64,000 nucleotides of DNA. Source: Scylla paramamosain. Taxonomy: Eukaryota; Arthropoda; Malacostraca; Decapoda; Portunidae. Both the position numbers and the translations under genes were made by a program. Every line of letters starts with the position of its first letter. Within the stretch, counting starts at the first letter, position 1. Under the pieces are notes generated by a model. The model had not been told where the DNA came from and made no database searches. It saw nothing but the letters and a program-made list of their open reading frames with translations. Location: contig NC_087190.1 in assembly GCF_035594125.1 (NCBI RefSeq), positions 6,937,962-7,001,961 on the forward strand, written 5' to 3'. Shown here in pieces: positions 10,203 through 22,406 of the stretch.

Positions 10203-10794
10203 CTACTCTACCACGGAACCAGGTGCCTGCCTCTCAACTCGTGGCGCTGCCACGTGTATAGCTTGAGGCATACTGGATACGTGACCTCTAGCAGGCTACC
10301 AAGCCGATAACGAGGGGTGGAGTTCCATCGAGCTTCAGTCTCCTCCAAGGGTCGCTACAGCTCTGAGGTCGCCTTGGCATACGCTGGGAGCCTCATATAC
10401 ACTCGAGAGCGGTGGTAAGAGTTACACCAGTGTTACACACCCACACACACACACACATAAACACATTTATATTTATTTTCTATTATGTATATGTAAAGGT
10501 GTTTATTTTTGTAATTTGTATCTATATGCATTTACTAACTTGGCTTAAGTTATTTACTGAACCAGTCTTTTAAGTTATTCAGTCCAGTTCAGATTGCCAC
10601 TCCTTGTTACTTACTTTTACTTACAAATAATCTTCAATTTTGTATTGTTACTTAATTTAAGGGTTAACTTTAAGATATTAAATAGCAGTTAAAATGTCTC
10701 CTTTACTCTTTTCTTTTAACCCTTCCATTGTTAGTGTGAGCAACACCCCTTCATGGTCCATCCCCTAGAGTTCAGTGTATGCTCACACGTAACA
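10189..10794 (+). repeat. 3' LTR of the gypsy element
   Basis: This 606-bp copy is collinear with the 5' LTR apart from one substitution and a shorter CA segment. It ends CACGTAACA and is followed by AGAG, the same four bases that precede the 5' LTR. Confidence 0.95.
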
Positions 10795-10816
10795 AGAGAT
10801 GAAAAGACATTATGGC

Positions 10817-11190
10817 TTCCATGGAATTTGTCGTTTTAGCTTAAAAACAGTCATAATAAAAGTTTTGGTAATGTTGAGTGGGGGATAATGGGGGATGTGC
10901 ATGAATTTTGCCATTTGGTATCTTAAAAGAAAAAAGAAAAAAAAAACACTCAAAATAACGTTTTCGTTATTTACACGTGCTATTTACACGTTTTAGCGGT
11001 TTGGTACCTAAAATCCTGGAAAAAAACTCATAACACCAGTTTATGGTAGTATCGTTTTGTTTCCCCATATAGGGTACTTTGCATGCATTTTTGCGTTTTG
11101 CTTCCTTACTTCGTCATAAACACTCAAATTACACCTTATTGGTAATGTTATGTTTCTTTATATAGGGTGTTTTGCATACTTTTTAGCGAT
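10817..11190 (-). repeat. Left arm of ~375-bp inverted duplication in the satellite
   Basis: This stretch is the near-exact reverse complement of 13575-13950, including monomer-specific irregularities: the short pair of CACGTG-containing words around a missing half monomer, the TTCATG...CCATTATG segment, and a truncated TTTTTTAAGGTAAAACG monomer. Ordinary monomers of the array are far more diverged, so this is a recent inverted copy of a specific segment. Confidence 0.7.
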
Positions 11191-11584
11191 TTTCCAATGC
11201 TTTTCCAATGCCATTTCCATGCTTTTTAGCAGTTTGGTGCTTAAGACACTCATAAACACTCAAAAGAACCGTATCTTGATATCTTGTTTCGGTTTTTAAT
11301 ATAATGTATTCTGCATGCATGTTGGCATTATGGCACCTAATAATGTGAAATACACTCAAAATACACGTTTTAGGTAGTGTTATTCCGTTTCTCTATATAG
11401 AGTGCTGTTCATGCGTTCTAGCGTGTTGTTACCTAAGAAACTAAAAAGAAAAACACTCATAATACACGTTTCTCGTAATCTTTTCATTACCTCATATAGG
11501 GATCTTTGCATGCACTTTTTTTTTTTTTACATAATCTTAGAAACACTCATAAATACTTGTTTTTGGTAATGTTGTTCTGTTTAT

Positions 11585-11832
11585 CTATATAAAGTGCTAT
11601 TCATGCGTTCTAGCGTGTTATTACTTATGAAGCTCAAAAACTCATAATACACGTTTCTTGTAATGTTTTTCGTTTCTACATATGGTAAGTTGTTCTGTTT
11701 TTCTATATAAAGTGCTATTCATGCGTTCTAGCGTGTTATTACTTATGAAGCTCAAAAACTCATAATACACTTTTCTTGTAATGTTTTTCGTTTCTACATA
11801 TAGAGTATTATGTATGCTTTTTTTTTTCATTT
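11585..11832 (-). repeat. Two-copy tandem duplication of ~124 bp inside the satellite
   Basis: The words GCTATTCATGCGTTCTAGCG through TTTTTCGTTTCTACATAT occur twice in a row (starting near 11587 and 11711) with very few differences. This is much closer than neighbouring monomers and indicates a recent local duplication of slightly more than one monomer. Confidence 0.75.
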
Positions 11833-13134
11833 TTCTACGTAACAAACTCAAAAACATTCAAAGTACCTTTTTTTTATAATATCATTGTTTATATATAAAA
11901 GGTGTTTTGCATGTATTTTATCATTATGGTACATAAAAAGCTGAAAAACACTCAAAAGATACATTTTTTGTAATGTTTTTAATTCCCATACAGGGTGTTT
12001 TCCATGCTTTTCAGTGTTTTAGTTCCTAACACATTCATAGCCATTAAAAGGCACGTTTCTGGAAATCTCGTTTTCTTTCCCCAGATAGGGTGTTTTGCAT
12101 GCCTTTTGGCGTTATGATAACTTACACCAAAAACACACGTGATTGATAATGTTGCTCTGTTTCTCCACATAGAGTGTTATTCATACATTTTAGCGTTTTG
12201 GTACCAAAGAATCTCAAAAACACTCAAAATTCACTTTTCACGTAATGTCTTTTTTTATTCTACATATAACGTACTTTGCTTGCATAAACACTCAAAAGAC
12301 ACCGTCTTGGAAATGTCGTTTCTTTTCCAAAAAACACACAAAATACGCGTTTTTTTTAGTAATGTTATTCTGTTTCTTCATATAGAGTGTTATTAAAGTG
12401 TTTTCACGTTATTATATCTAAGAAGCCCAAAAACATTTATAATGTAAGTTTTTCGTAATGTTTTTTTTTCCTTTCCCCATATATGGTGTCTTCCATGCAT
12501 ATTGGCGTTTTCTGCCTAACAAGCTCAGAACACTTAGCATGCTTGTTTTTAGTAATCGTATTCTTTTCTCCAAGTTTTCCATGCGTTTCAGCGGTTTGGT
12601 GCGTAAGAACCTGAAAACACTCAAAAGACACGCTTTTTTCACTATTATATAGGGTGCTTTCCATGCTTTTAAGCGTTTTAGTTCCTAATACGCATAAAAC
12701 ATTCAAAAGATATGTTCCTTATAATGTCATTTCGTTTTCTCATATAAGAGACTGCAGTCATTTTGGCGAGTCGGTATGTAACAGTGTGAAAACAATCAAA
12801 ATACACGCTTTTTTTTCTCGTTTTTCCATATAAAGTGTTTCTGACGCGTTTTTTCTAGTTTTGTTACCTCAAACTCAAAAACACTCATAATACACGTTTT
12901 TTTGTAATGTCTTTTCGTTTCACCATATACTGTACAATATAAAGTAAGGTTTTCCTACATATCAAGCTCAAAAACACTCAAAATACTTGTTTTTTGTTAA
13001 ATTTAATATTTTCTCAATAAAGTGTTTTGCATGCGTTTTACCGTTTTGGTACGTAAGAAGTTCTAAAACACTCAAAATACACGTTTTTCGTAATGTTTTG
13101 TATTCCATTTAGGATGACTTCCATGCTTTTTAGC

Positions 13135-15365
13135 GATGGAAAACACCCTATATAAAGAAAGAAAATAACTTTACCAACCGTGTTGAGATACCGTGTGAGA
13201 TACCAAAACTCCAAAATGCATGTAAAGTACCCTATATGGATAAACGAAATGATATTACCAGAAACGTGTCCTATGAAAGTTTTTGAGATTGTTAGGTACC
13301 AAGACACTAAAATGTGCGTGTAGCACTCTATATTAAGAAACAGAACAACTTTACCAAAAACGTGTATTTTTAGTGTTTTTCACCATATATCGAAATGCCA
13401 AAATGTATGTCAAGCATCCTATACAAAGAAATAGAACAGCATGACCAAAAAAAGTGTAATTTTACTGTTTTTAAGATTATTAGGTACCAACACGTCAAAA
13501 TGCTTGCAAATTTGGAAACGAAGACAAAATAACATTACCAAATACATTTCTTTTGAGGGTTTTTGAGATTCGTACAAAAACGCTAAAAAGTATGCAAAAC
13601 ACCCTATAAAAAAAACATAACATTACCAATAAGGAGTAATTTGAGTGTTTATGACGATATAAGGAACCAAAACGCAAAAATGCATGCAAAGTACCCTATA
13701 TGGGGAAACAAAACGATATTACCATAAACTGGTGTTAGGAGTGTTTTCCAGGATTTTAGGTACCAAACCGCTAAAACGTGTAAATAGCACGTGTAAATAA
13801 CGAAAACGTTATTTTGAGTGTTTTTTTTTTTTCTTTTTAGGTACCAAACAGAAAAATTCATGAAATCCTCCATTATGAAATAACTCAACATCACCAAAAC
13901 TTGTATTATGACTGTTTTTTAAGGTAAAACGCCAAATTCCATGGAAGGCACCCTATAGAGGGAATTCAAACTCTTATGTGCCAATACGAAAAAAAAAAAA
14001 ACATGAAAAACACCGTATATGAAAAAATGAATAATATTCCCAAAAACATATAATTTGAGTGTTAGGAACCCAAACAACAAAATTCATACAAAATACCCTA
14101 TATGAAGAAACGAAAAGATTTTTACCAGAAACGTGCTTTGTAAGTGTTTTTGAGCTTCTTAGCTACCAAAACGCTAAAATGTTCTAATAGCACTCTATAT
14201 GGAGAAACAGAACATTACGATCAATGTGTATGGTAAGTATTTTTCACCTTGGTAGATTCCAAAACGCCAAAATGCATGCAAAGCACCCTTATGAAGAAAC
14301 AGAAGAGCATGACCAGAAACGTGTAATTTTGTCTGTTATTAAGATTGTTAGGTACCAAAAAGCAACAAATGCACGCAAACTATCATATATAAAAAAAATA
14401 AAACGACATTAATAGAATCGTGTTTTTTGAGTGTTTTTGAGTGTTTTATGCACAAAGACGCTAAAAAACATGGAAAACACCATATATTGGAAAACAAAAT
14501 AACATTGCCAAACACGTGTCATTTGTTCTTCTTACATACGAAAACTAATAAAATGCATACAAAACGACCTATATTAAGAAACATAATAACCATACCAAAA
14601 CGTTTAATTTCATTGTTTTTTCTTTTACAGTGTGAGATACCAAAACGTCGAAATGCATGCAAATTACCCTATATGGAGAAACGAAACGATATAACGAGAA
14701 ACGTGTATTAAAAGTTTTCTTCAGCTTATTAGATACAAAAAAAAACTAAAACGTGTGAATAGCACCTGATATGGAGAAAACGAACAACCTTACCAAAAAC
14801 ATTTATTTTGAATGTTTTTTTTTTTCGCCATGTAATGTCCTGGATTTTTACGTACCAACACGCAGAAATACTTGCAAAACACCCTATATAAAGATTCATA
14901 ATAACATTACCAAAATAATGTAATTTGAATGTTTTTGACCGTGTGAGGTATCAAAACGCCAAAATCCACGTAAAGTACGTTATTTGGGGGAAAAGAAACG
15001 ATATTACCAGAAAGGTGTGTGTTTTGAGCTAAAACGTTAAAACGCGTGAATAGCACTCTAACTGGAGAAACAGAACATTACCAAAAACGTGTATTTTCAT
15101 TTTGTTTTGTTTACCTTGTTAGGTACCTTGTAAGGTATGAAGAAACAGTACACCATGACCAATGTAATTTGACTCTTTTTAAGCTTGCTAGGTACCAAAA
15201 CGCAAAAATGAATGAAAACCATCCTATATATTAAAATGAAACGACATTATTAGAAAAGTAATTTTTCATTGATTTTAAGCGTGTGAAGTACCAAAACATC
15301 AAAATACATACAAAGTAACCGATATGAGGAAACGAAAAGGTATTACCAGAAATGTGTATTATCAC
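13135..15365 (+). repeat. Satellite array, plus orientation, second monomer mix
   Basis: Monomers again read in the plus orientation. They include subtypes rare in the first array, such as GTGTAATTTGAGTG followed by GACCGTGTGAGG, and CAGCATGACC with TTTTTAAGATTGTTAGG. I see no clean five-monomer period here. The array ends where unrelated sequence starts after a TATCACTCTC word. Confidence 0.75.
13575..13950 (+). repeat. Right arm of the ~375-bp inverted duplication
   Basis: This is the partner of 10817-11190 in opposite orientation, with about 2.4 kb of satellite between the arms. The shared irregular monomers make chance similarity unlikely. Confidence 0.7.
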
Positions 15366-15544
15366 TCTCTAACACGATTTTTGTCTATTTTCTCTTTTCA
15401 TTTCAAAACAATAGAAAATGTCAATTATTCCTGTCAAACCAAGTTTTTGTGGTTTTTAGAATGATTTTTGCCCCAAAATAGCTAAATTTCACCATTCTTA
15501 CCTTTTTTGGAAAGAAAAAAATTCAAATGACACCAAAATTAATT
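15366..15544. other. AT-rich non-satellite sequence next to the pseudogene
   Basis: This stretch is not satellite. On the minus strand it directly follows the end of the degenerate coding copy, so it is probably the 3' non-coding part of the same insertion. I see no other feature in it. Confidence 0.45.
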
Positions 15545-16400
15545 TGAAAACTTTTTTTTTCTTCTTGATTTGCTTGAATACAACAAATAACTTTCATGTA
15601 TGAGCCCCTAAATGTAGTCTCCCATCATGTTTTTCATTGAAGGATCCCTGATATCTCTGTTCAAAGTTCGTTATATCTTGGTGGAGGGACTCCCCTTGTT
15701 CCTCTGAATATGCTCCCTTATTCTCTTGAAGCTGTCGAGATGAAAATCTAGGATATGGACCATCAAGTACGTTTTCTTTGGCTGGTCACTTACACACTTT
15801 CATCAAGTAAGTCCCATTCCTTCAGCCTTGAAATCAAAAGCTCACCATTTGACTTTGTCAAACCAAGATCTCTGATGATATCACTGAGGTCTCTTTGATT
15901 TGGGTAGTAAGGATTCCTTCCAACTACAACTGTATCTGTGAATTCACAGTCTTCCTCTCTGTTTGGCTCATCTTCTGACTTGCTGCTTTCTTTTGATAGT
16001 TGATTTCTTTCTGGAGGATCAGCAGATCAGCACTATGTGGTACTGGTGCAATGGAATGGATAGAATGTCTGGATGAACAGACAGGTGCATTTTTCCCAGA
16101 TCGGCGTTTGGAAGGATCCACCATGCAGAAAAAAGCGGTCACTTGAGTGATCAGTAGGATCACGCTATATTCTAGGTATAGCAAATTTCATGGTTCTCTT
16201 TTCCCCTCTATACCACCTTGTAAAAGAAGAGCAGTGTAAGTTTGTTAAACTTATTTTTATTTTTTCTTATTTTTTTATTGAATATTAATCTTGAAAAAAT
16301 AACAGCTATTTTGCCTTCTAATGTTCTCTCACAATGCTCACAAGTAAAATGAGGTGCCCTGGTCTTGTCTTGGTTCACAATTGGCACAGCAAAATATGCT
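15545..16400 (-). pseudogene. Degenerate copy of a repetitive animal protein family, internally deleted
   Basis: Read on the minus strand, scattered frames give a recognisable series: APHFTCEHCERTLEG, WYRGEKRTMKFAIPRI, FFCMVDPSKRRSGKNAP, a proline/serine linker with IAPVPHSADL, DLSDIIRDLGLTKSNGELL, MVHILDFHLDSFKRI, and then GAYSEEQGESLHQD and ERYQG-like words ending near MMGDYI. These are N-terminal and C-terminal pieces of a family I remember as uncharacterised, multi-copy proteins in cnidarian and arthropod genomes. The large central region between the IRDLG and HILDFHLDSF pieces is absent. At least two Trp codons read as stops and there are several frameshifts. A roughly 100-bp AT-rich stretch near 16220-16320 ends in an acceptor-like TTTTACAAG, so it may be a retained intron. 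The function of the family is unknown to me; mobility is inferred from copy number. Confidence 0.6.
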
Positions 16401-19094
16401 TTGTAAGCTTCACATTACCTATGACAACAAAAGAACAATATCACCAGAAACGTGTATTATGGCTTTTTAAAGATTGTTAGTTACCAGCATGCCAAAATGC
16501 ATGGAAACCACCATATATAGGGAAACGAAACAATACCATAAACGTTTGTTTTCAGTATTTTTGAGCGTTTTATGCACAGAGACGCTAAAAAGTATAGAAA
16601 GCACCCTATTTTGGAAAACAAAATAATATTTCCGTACAAAAACACAAAAATGCATGCAAAACACCCTATATAAAGAAGCAATAATTATAACAAAAATGTG
16701 TAATTTGAGCGTTCATAAAATCATGATGAACCAAAATGCCAGAATTCATGTAAATTACCCCTATACGAGGAAACAAAACGATATCACTGGAAAGGTTTCT
16801 TATAAGTGTTTTTGAACTTCGTTGCTACCAAAACGCTAAAACCAATCAATATGTAATAGCAGCATAAAATTAATTTTTACCGTTTCTATTTTGTTAAATA
16901 ACAAAACGACAAAATGCAGACAAAGAACCTTATATGAAGATATAGAACAAGATCACCAGAAATGTTTATTATGACTGTTTTTTAAGATTTGTAATTACCA
17001 AAACGCCAAATTGCATGATAACTAAACATTACCAAAAGCGTGTCTTTGAAGTGTTTTTTTTTTTTTTTTTATGTACAAAGACGCTAAAAAAAACATAGAA
17101 AGCATCCTATATTAAAAAATAAATAACATTACCAGACTGTTTTTCAGATTCTTATGTACCAAAACGCTAAAATGCTTAAAAAAAAAAAAAAAACACCGTA
17201 TATGAAGAAAATATTAAAATCATCAAAGCCATATAATTTGAGGATTTTTGACCGAGTGAAATACCAAAAACGTCAAAATGCATGTAAAGTACTCTATATG
17301 GGGAAAAAGAAACAAAATTACCAGAAACGTGAATTATGAGTATTTTAAAGCTTCTTAATTACTAAAAATGCTAAAACGTTTTAATAGAACTATATGTGGA
17401 GAAACAAAATAACATTACCAAAAATGTGTTTATTGTATTTTCACCTTATATGAAGATACAGTATGGCATGATCAAAAACATGTATTATAACTGTTTTTAA
17501 ACTTGTTAGGTAATAAAACACCAAAAAAGCATGTAATTTTTTCTATATATGGAAACGAAACGACATTAAGAAAAACGTGTCTTTTGTGGGTTTTGAAGCG
17601 TTTTATGCGCAAAGATACAAAAAGCCATGGAAAACACCATATAATGAAACATATAATAACATTACTAAACACGTGTCATTTGTGTGGTTTTGGGCTTATT
17701 ACGTACTAAAGCGCTAAAACGCATCGAAAATACCCTATATAAAGAAATATAATAACATTACCAAAAATGTGTAATTTGAGTGTTTTTGACTATGACGCCA
17801 AAATGCATGGAAATTACCCAATAGGGGAAACGAAATTATTTTACCATAGTACCTAATGAAAGAGCATTACGAGAAACGTGTATTAAGAGTGTTTTTGAGC
17901 TTGTTAGGTACCAAAACACGAAAACGCGTTGAATAGCTCTCTATATGGAAAAACAGAACAGCATTATAAAAAAACGTGCATTTTGAGTGTTTTTATATTG
18001 TTAGGTACCAAAACGGTAAAATGTATGCGAAGCACTCTACATAAGGAAATGAAGCGACATTACCAGAAACGAGTCTTTTTAGTGTTTTTGAGCGATTTAT
18101 GCACCAAAACGCTAAAATGCATAAGTTCCATATTTTCGATACAAAACAACATTACCAAAAAGGTGTCTTTTGTGTTTTGAGCTTCTTACGTACCAAAACG
18201 CTAAGATTCATACAATTAAGAAGAAACATTAAGAAGAAACAGAATAACATTACCATTAAGAAGAAACAGAATAACATTACCAAAAAAGTGTATTTCGAGT
18301 GTTTTTGAGTTCGTTAGGTACAGAAACAGCAAAATCCATGCAATGTACCCTATATGGTGAATATAACAATATTACCAGAAACGTGTATTATGGATGTTAT
18401 TGACCCTCTTAAGTAACAAAACGCTCAATAGCTCTCTATACATAGAAAAAGAGCAACACAACCATAAACGTGTGTTATGAGTGATATTCATAGTATTATG
18501 TACGAAAATGCGTACATTCATGTAAAATATCCGATATTTAATAACGAAAAGACATTAAGAGAAAAGTGTGTTATGAGTGTTTTTGAGCTTCTTAGTGTCC
18601 AAAACGCAAAAACGCTTCAATAGCATTATATATGGAGAAAGGACAACATTACTAAAAATGTGTATTTTGAGTGTTTTTTTTTTTTCATTGTTAGGTACCA
18701 AACTGCCAAAATGCATGCAAAGCACCCTATATTGGGAAAATAAATGATATTTCAAGAAACATGTCTTTGGAGTGTTTATAAGCATGTTATGCACCAAAAC
18801 GGTAAAATGCATGGAAATCACCCTATATGGGAATACCAAACAACATTACACAAAACGTATATTTTGAGTGTTTCTAGCTTCATACGTACTAAAACGCTAA
18901 AACGCATAGGAAACACTTTTTATGAAGAAAGAATAACATTACGAAAAACAAGTATTATGAGTATTTTTGAGTTTGTTATGTATAAAAAACGACAAAATGC
19001 ATGGAAAGTACCCTATATAGGGTAACGAAAGAACATTACTAAAAATGGGTATTATGAGTACTTTCGATCGTCTTACGTACCAAAACGCTAAGAC
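16401..19094 (+). repeat. Satellite array, plus orientation
   Basis: Typical monomers run from about 16440, including both monomer mixes. A short local duplication of ATTAAGAAGAAACAGAATAAC lies near 18205-18290. The block ends at an ACGCAT word, where the Penelope-like fragment starts. Confidence 0.8.
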
Positions 19095-19410
19095 GCATCC
19101 ATCGATTATTTCACAGAAATAATCGATGGATGCAACGATGGACGACGCCTAAGCATATTAGAAGCCCTCCACATAAAAGAAAATAATCTGAAGTTAAACA
19201 CTCAGTCAGAAGACCTTCAAGCCCTACCAAACATGAAGAAATCAAGAAAGAAAAACGAAGCGGCAACCTTGTGGCTCACGCGACAAAGCAGCCAATCAGC
19301 GGCTCCGCCCATAGTGCGTAGCTCGTTCTGATCCAGTGCGGGCAGCATATAAAGCGCGCAGAGGGCAGACAACTTCATTCTCACCACCAACACCTCAGAG
19401 AGAACAAGAA
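19095..19410 (+). mobile_element. 5'-truncated Penelope-like element with terminal hairpin
   Basis: The insertion begins with a perfect 18-bp inverted repeat around a 3-base loop: GCATCCATCGATTATTTC (19095-19112) and its complement (19116-19133). An open stretch then reads GRRLSILEALHIKENNLKLN followed by a LQALP word. This resembles the C-terminal end of the GIY-YIG endonuclease of Penelope-like polyproteins, where ILEAL-IK and an asparagine-rich end are typical. Downstream is a GC-rich segment with a TATA-like CATATAAAGCGCGC (about 19347-19360), consistent with the terminal repeat region that carries the promoter. Inverted, truncated ends are characteristic of Penelope-like insertions. Assignment rests on a short protein piece. 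Confidence 0.6.
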
Positions 19411-21254
19411 CAAATGTGTATTTTGAGTGTTGTTCACACTGTTAGGTACAAAAACGCCAAAATCCATTCAAAGTACCCTGTATGGAATAACGAAGACATT
19501 ATAAGAAACATTTATCATAAATGTTTTTGAGCTTCTTAGGTACCAAAACGCAAAAACCTAGCACTCTGTATGGAGAGACGGAACAACGTTACCATAAACG
19601 TGTATATTGATTTTTTTCTTTTCTTTTTTTTTTTTTTTTAATTGCTAGGTACCAAAATGCCTAAATGCATGTAAAGGAACTTTTACTCGGAAACGATCAT
19701 TTCCAAAAGCTTGTGTTTTGAATGTTTATGAGCATCTTAGGCACCAAAACACAATATGGGAAAAATCAGACATTACGAAAAACGTGTCTTTTGAGTGTTT
19801 TGAGTTTCTTACGTACCAAACCCTACAGTGCATGCAAAAACACTTTTTATGGAGCAAGAATAAAATTATCAAAGAGAAGTATTTTGAGAGATTTTATTCT
19901 TGTTACGCAAATAAATGGCAAAATGCATGGAAAATACCCTATGTGGGGTAACGAAAGAACATTATCCCATATCCAGAAACATGCCTTTTTAGTATCTTTT
20001 AAAGCGTGTATTTTGAAACGAAACAACATTTCCAGAAACATGTCTTTTGAGTCTCTATGGGAGTGTTAGGAACTAAAACGTTAAAAAAAAGCATGAAAAG
20101 GACACTATATGGGGAAAAATAGTTATCAAAAACGTGTCTTGAGTTTTTTTTTTTTTGTTATTTACGTACCAAAACTCTAAAACGCATGCAAAACATCTTT
20201 TATAGAGAAACAAGAATAAGTTTTCCTAAAACGTGTATTTTGAGAGTTTTCAACTTGTTACGTTCATAACCACCAAAATGTATGGAAAGTATACGATATG
20301 GGGAAATAAGAATATCACGACAGGCAAATTTTCAGTGCTTTAGAGTTTCTCAGCTACAAAAACGGTAAAACGCATGAATGGCATTGTATATGGAGAAACA
20401 ACAACATGTGTGCTTTGAATGCTTTTCATACTGTTAGTACCAATACAGCAAAATGCATGCAAAGCACCCGCTATGGTGAAACGAAACGATATTTCCATAA
20501 CCATGTCCTTCGAGTGTTTATTGGCGTGTTAGCCACTAAAATTATGAAAAACATTGAATGTAACCTGTATGGGAAAACAAAACAACATTACCAAAAACGT
20601 CTCTTTCTATTATTTTTAAGCTAGTTACGTACCAAAACGCTTAAGCGCATGCAAAACACCCTTAATGGAGAAGCAGAATAACATTACAAAAAAGAAGTAT
20701 TTTGAGTGTTTTTGAATTTGTTACGTGCAAAAACACCAACATGCATGTAAAATATCCTATATGAGAGAACGAAAGAAAATTACGAGAAACGTGTATTAAG
20801 AGTGTTTTTAATCTTGTGTATTAAGAGTGTTTTTAATCTTCTTAGGTACCAAATCGCGAAAAAGCTTTGCAAAACGCATAAAACGCATGCAAAACTCGCT
20901 TTAAGGAGAATCCAAATGATATTAACAAATATATGTATTTTGAGTGTTTTCTAGCTTGTAACGTAGAAAAACACATAAATGCATGCATGCCTACATGGGG
21001 AAAAGAAAAGACATTACGAGATACGTGTATTATTAATGTTTTCGAGCTTCTTAGGTACCAAAATGCAAAAAACACGTTAATAGTATTCTATTTGGAGAAA
21101 CAGATCATTACCAAAAACGTGCATTTTGAGTGTCTTTCACATTTTTAGATATCAAAACGTCAAAATGCTTGCAAAGCCTCTTATGTGTGGAAACGAAATG
21201 ACATTACAAGAAACGCAAATTCATATTTTTATTTTTATTTTATTTTATTATATT
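19411..21254 (+). repeat. Satellite array, plus orientation
   Basis: The five-subtype order is partly visible again; subtype 1 starts near 19694, 20025 and 20497. The last monomer breaks off near 21220 and is followed by about 35 bases of T-rich sequence before the LINE. Confidence 0.8.
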
Positions 21255-21255
21255 T

Positions 21256-22245
21256 CATCTTCTTTTCCTCACTGAAACTCATGTGTCTGAGGCAACTGAC
21301 AGTAGCCCCTTTTCTGTTCCCTCCTACTTTCTCTATCCTCATTTTCGATCCAAAGCTGGATGCTGCGTTTATGTGCGCAATGACTTAACCTGCTCTCGTG
21401 CCCACGCTCTTGAATCTTCCGAGTTTTCCACCATCTGGCTACGACTACAGAGTCACTCTCATACTAAATTTATCTGTGCTGTATACCTCTCTCCTAACTC
21501 CTCTGACTATAAGAAATTCTTTGACTACTTAACTTCCAAAGTGGAGTACATTCTGACCCTCTTCCCTTTTGCAGAGATCTCCATTCTTGGAGACTTCAAT
21601 GTTCACCACCAGCTTTGGCTTTCCTCTCCATTCACTGACCATCCTGGTGAACTAGCCTACAACTTTGCTATCCTCCATGACCTAGAGCAATTGGTGCAAC
21701 ACCCTACTCGTATTCCTGACCGTCTTGGAGATACGCCCAACATTCTTGACCTTTTCCTGACCTCTAATCCTTCTCCTTATGCTGTCACCCTTTCTTCTCC
21801 GTTGGGCTCCGATCACAATCTCATATCTTTATCTTGTCCTATCACTCCAATCCCTCCTCAGGATCCCCCTAAAAGAAGGTGCCTCTGGCGTTTTGCCTCT
21901 GCTAGTTGGGGGGACCTGAGGAGGTATTTTGCTGATTTTCCTTGGAATGACTACTGCTTCCGTGTCAGAAACCCGTCTTTGTGTGCTGAGCGCATAACAG
22001 AGGTGATAGTGTCTGGCATGGAGGCGTACATTCCTCACTCTTTTTCTCGTGCTAAACCTTCTAAACCTTGGTTTAACACAGCTTGTTCTCGTGCTATACA
22101 TGATAGAGAGGTGGCCCACAAAATGTACTTAAGCCTTCCATCACCAGAATCTCATGCAGTTTATATTTCTGCCCGGAACCATTTCAAGTCTGTTCTCCAA
22201 CTAACGAAAAACTCCTTCATTAACAGAAAATGTCAAAACCTTTGA
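21256..22245 (+). pseudogene. LINE endonuclease (APE-type), truncated
   Basis: The frame encodes most of an apurinic endonuclease-like domain that nicks target DNA. Visible motifs are LTETH near the start, [24 protein letters not shown] and GSDHNLISL, the last holding the catalytic Asp-His pair. A region with [20 protein letters not shown] links it to the reverse transcriptase. The frame ends at a TGA at 22243 in QNL, where an ordinary Ser-type codon is expected because the same frame then continues SNSPRDFW. The copy is therefore inactive. Confidence 0.88.
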
Positions 22246-22406
22246 AGATCTAACTCCCCTCGTGATTTCTGGCATCTAGCCAAAAATATCTCCAATAACT
22301 TTGCTTCTTCTTCTTTCCCTCTCTACTTCAACCAGATGGCACCACTGCTATCACATCTATTTCTAAAGCTGAACTCTTTGCTCAAACCTTTGCTAAAAAC
22401 TCTACC

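Larger units (their letters stand above)
5007..10794 (+). mobile_element. Ty3/gypsy LTR retrotransposon, Gmr1-type gene order, inserted in satellite
   Basis: The element has two LTRs starting TG and ending CA, a tRNA-Pro-like primer binding site directly after the 5' LTR, a gag-pol region, and a purine-rich tract directly before the 3' LTR. It is flanked by a 4-bp target-site duplication AGAG (5003-5006 and 10795-10798). The satellite monomer is continuous across the excised insertion for a few bases. The order of coding parts is gag, protease, integrase remnants, reverse transcriptase, RNase H, with nothing coding after RNase H. That order fits the Gmr1 group of Ty3/gypsy elements rather than the usual order with integrase last. 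A single-base frameshift near 9305 and loss of the integrase core make it non-autonomous. No envelope gene is present. Confidence 0.93.
10795..13134 (-). repeat. Satellite array, inverted orientation
   Basis: After about 20 bases in the same orientation as the left array, the satellite switches strand at about 10817. From there it reads as the reverse complement of the earlier monomers (for example ACACTCAAAATACACGTTTT and TTTCCATGCTTTTTAGCG). It returns to the plus orientation near 13135 within TTAGCGATGGAAAACACC. Monomer order is less regular than in the first array. Confidence 0.8.

Noticed and set aside
10795..13134. Idea that the reversed satellite is an assembly join of another chromosome
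   Set aside because: The inverted arm 10817-11190 has its specific partner at 13575-13950 in the same window, and the left target-site flank continues for about 20 bp, so a local inversion or inverted duplication explains it better; misassembly cannot be excluded without reads.
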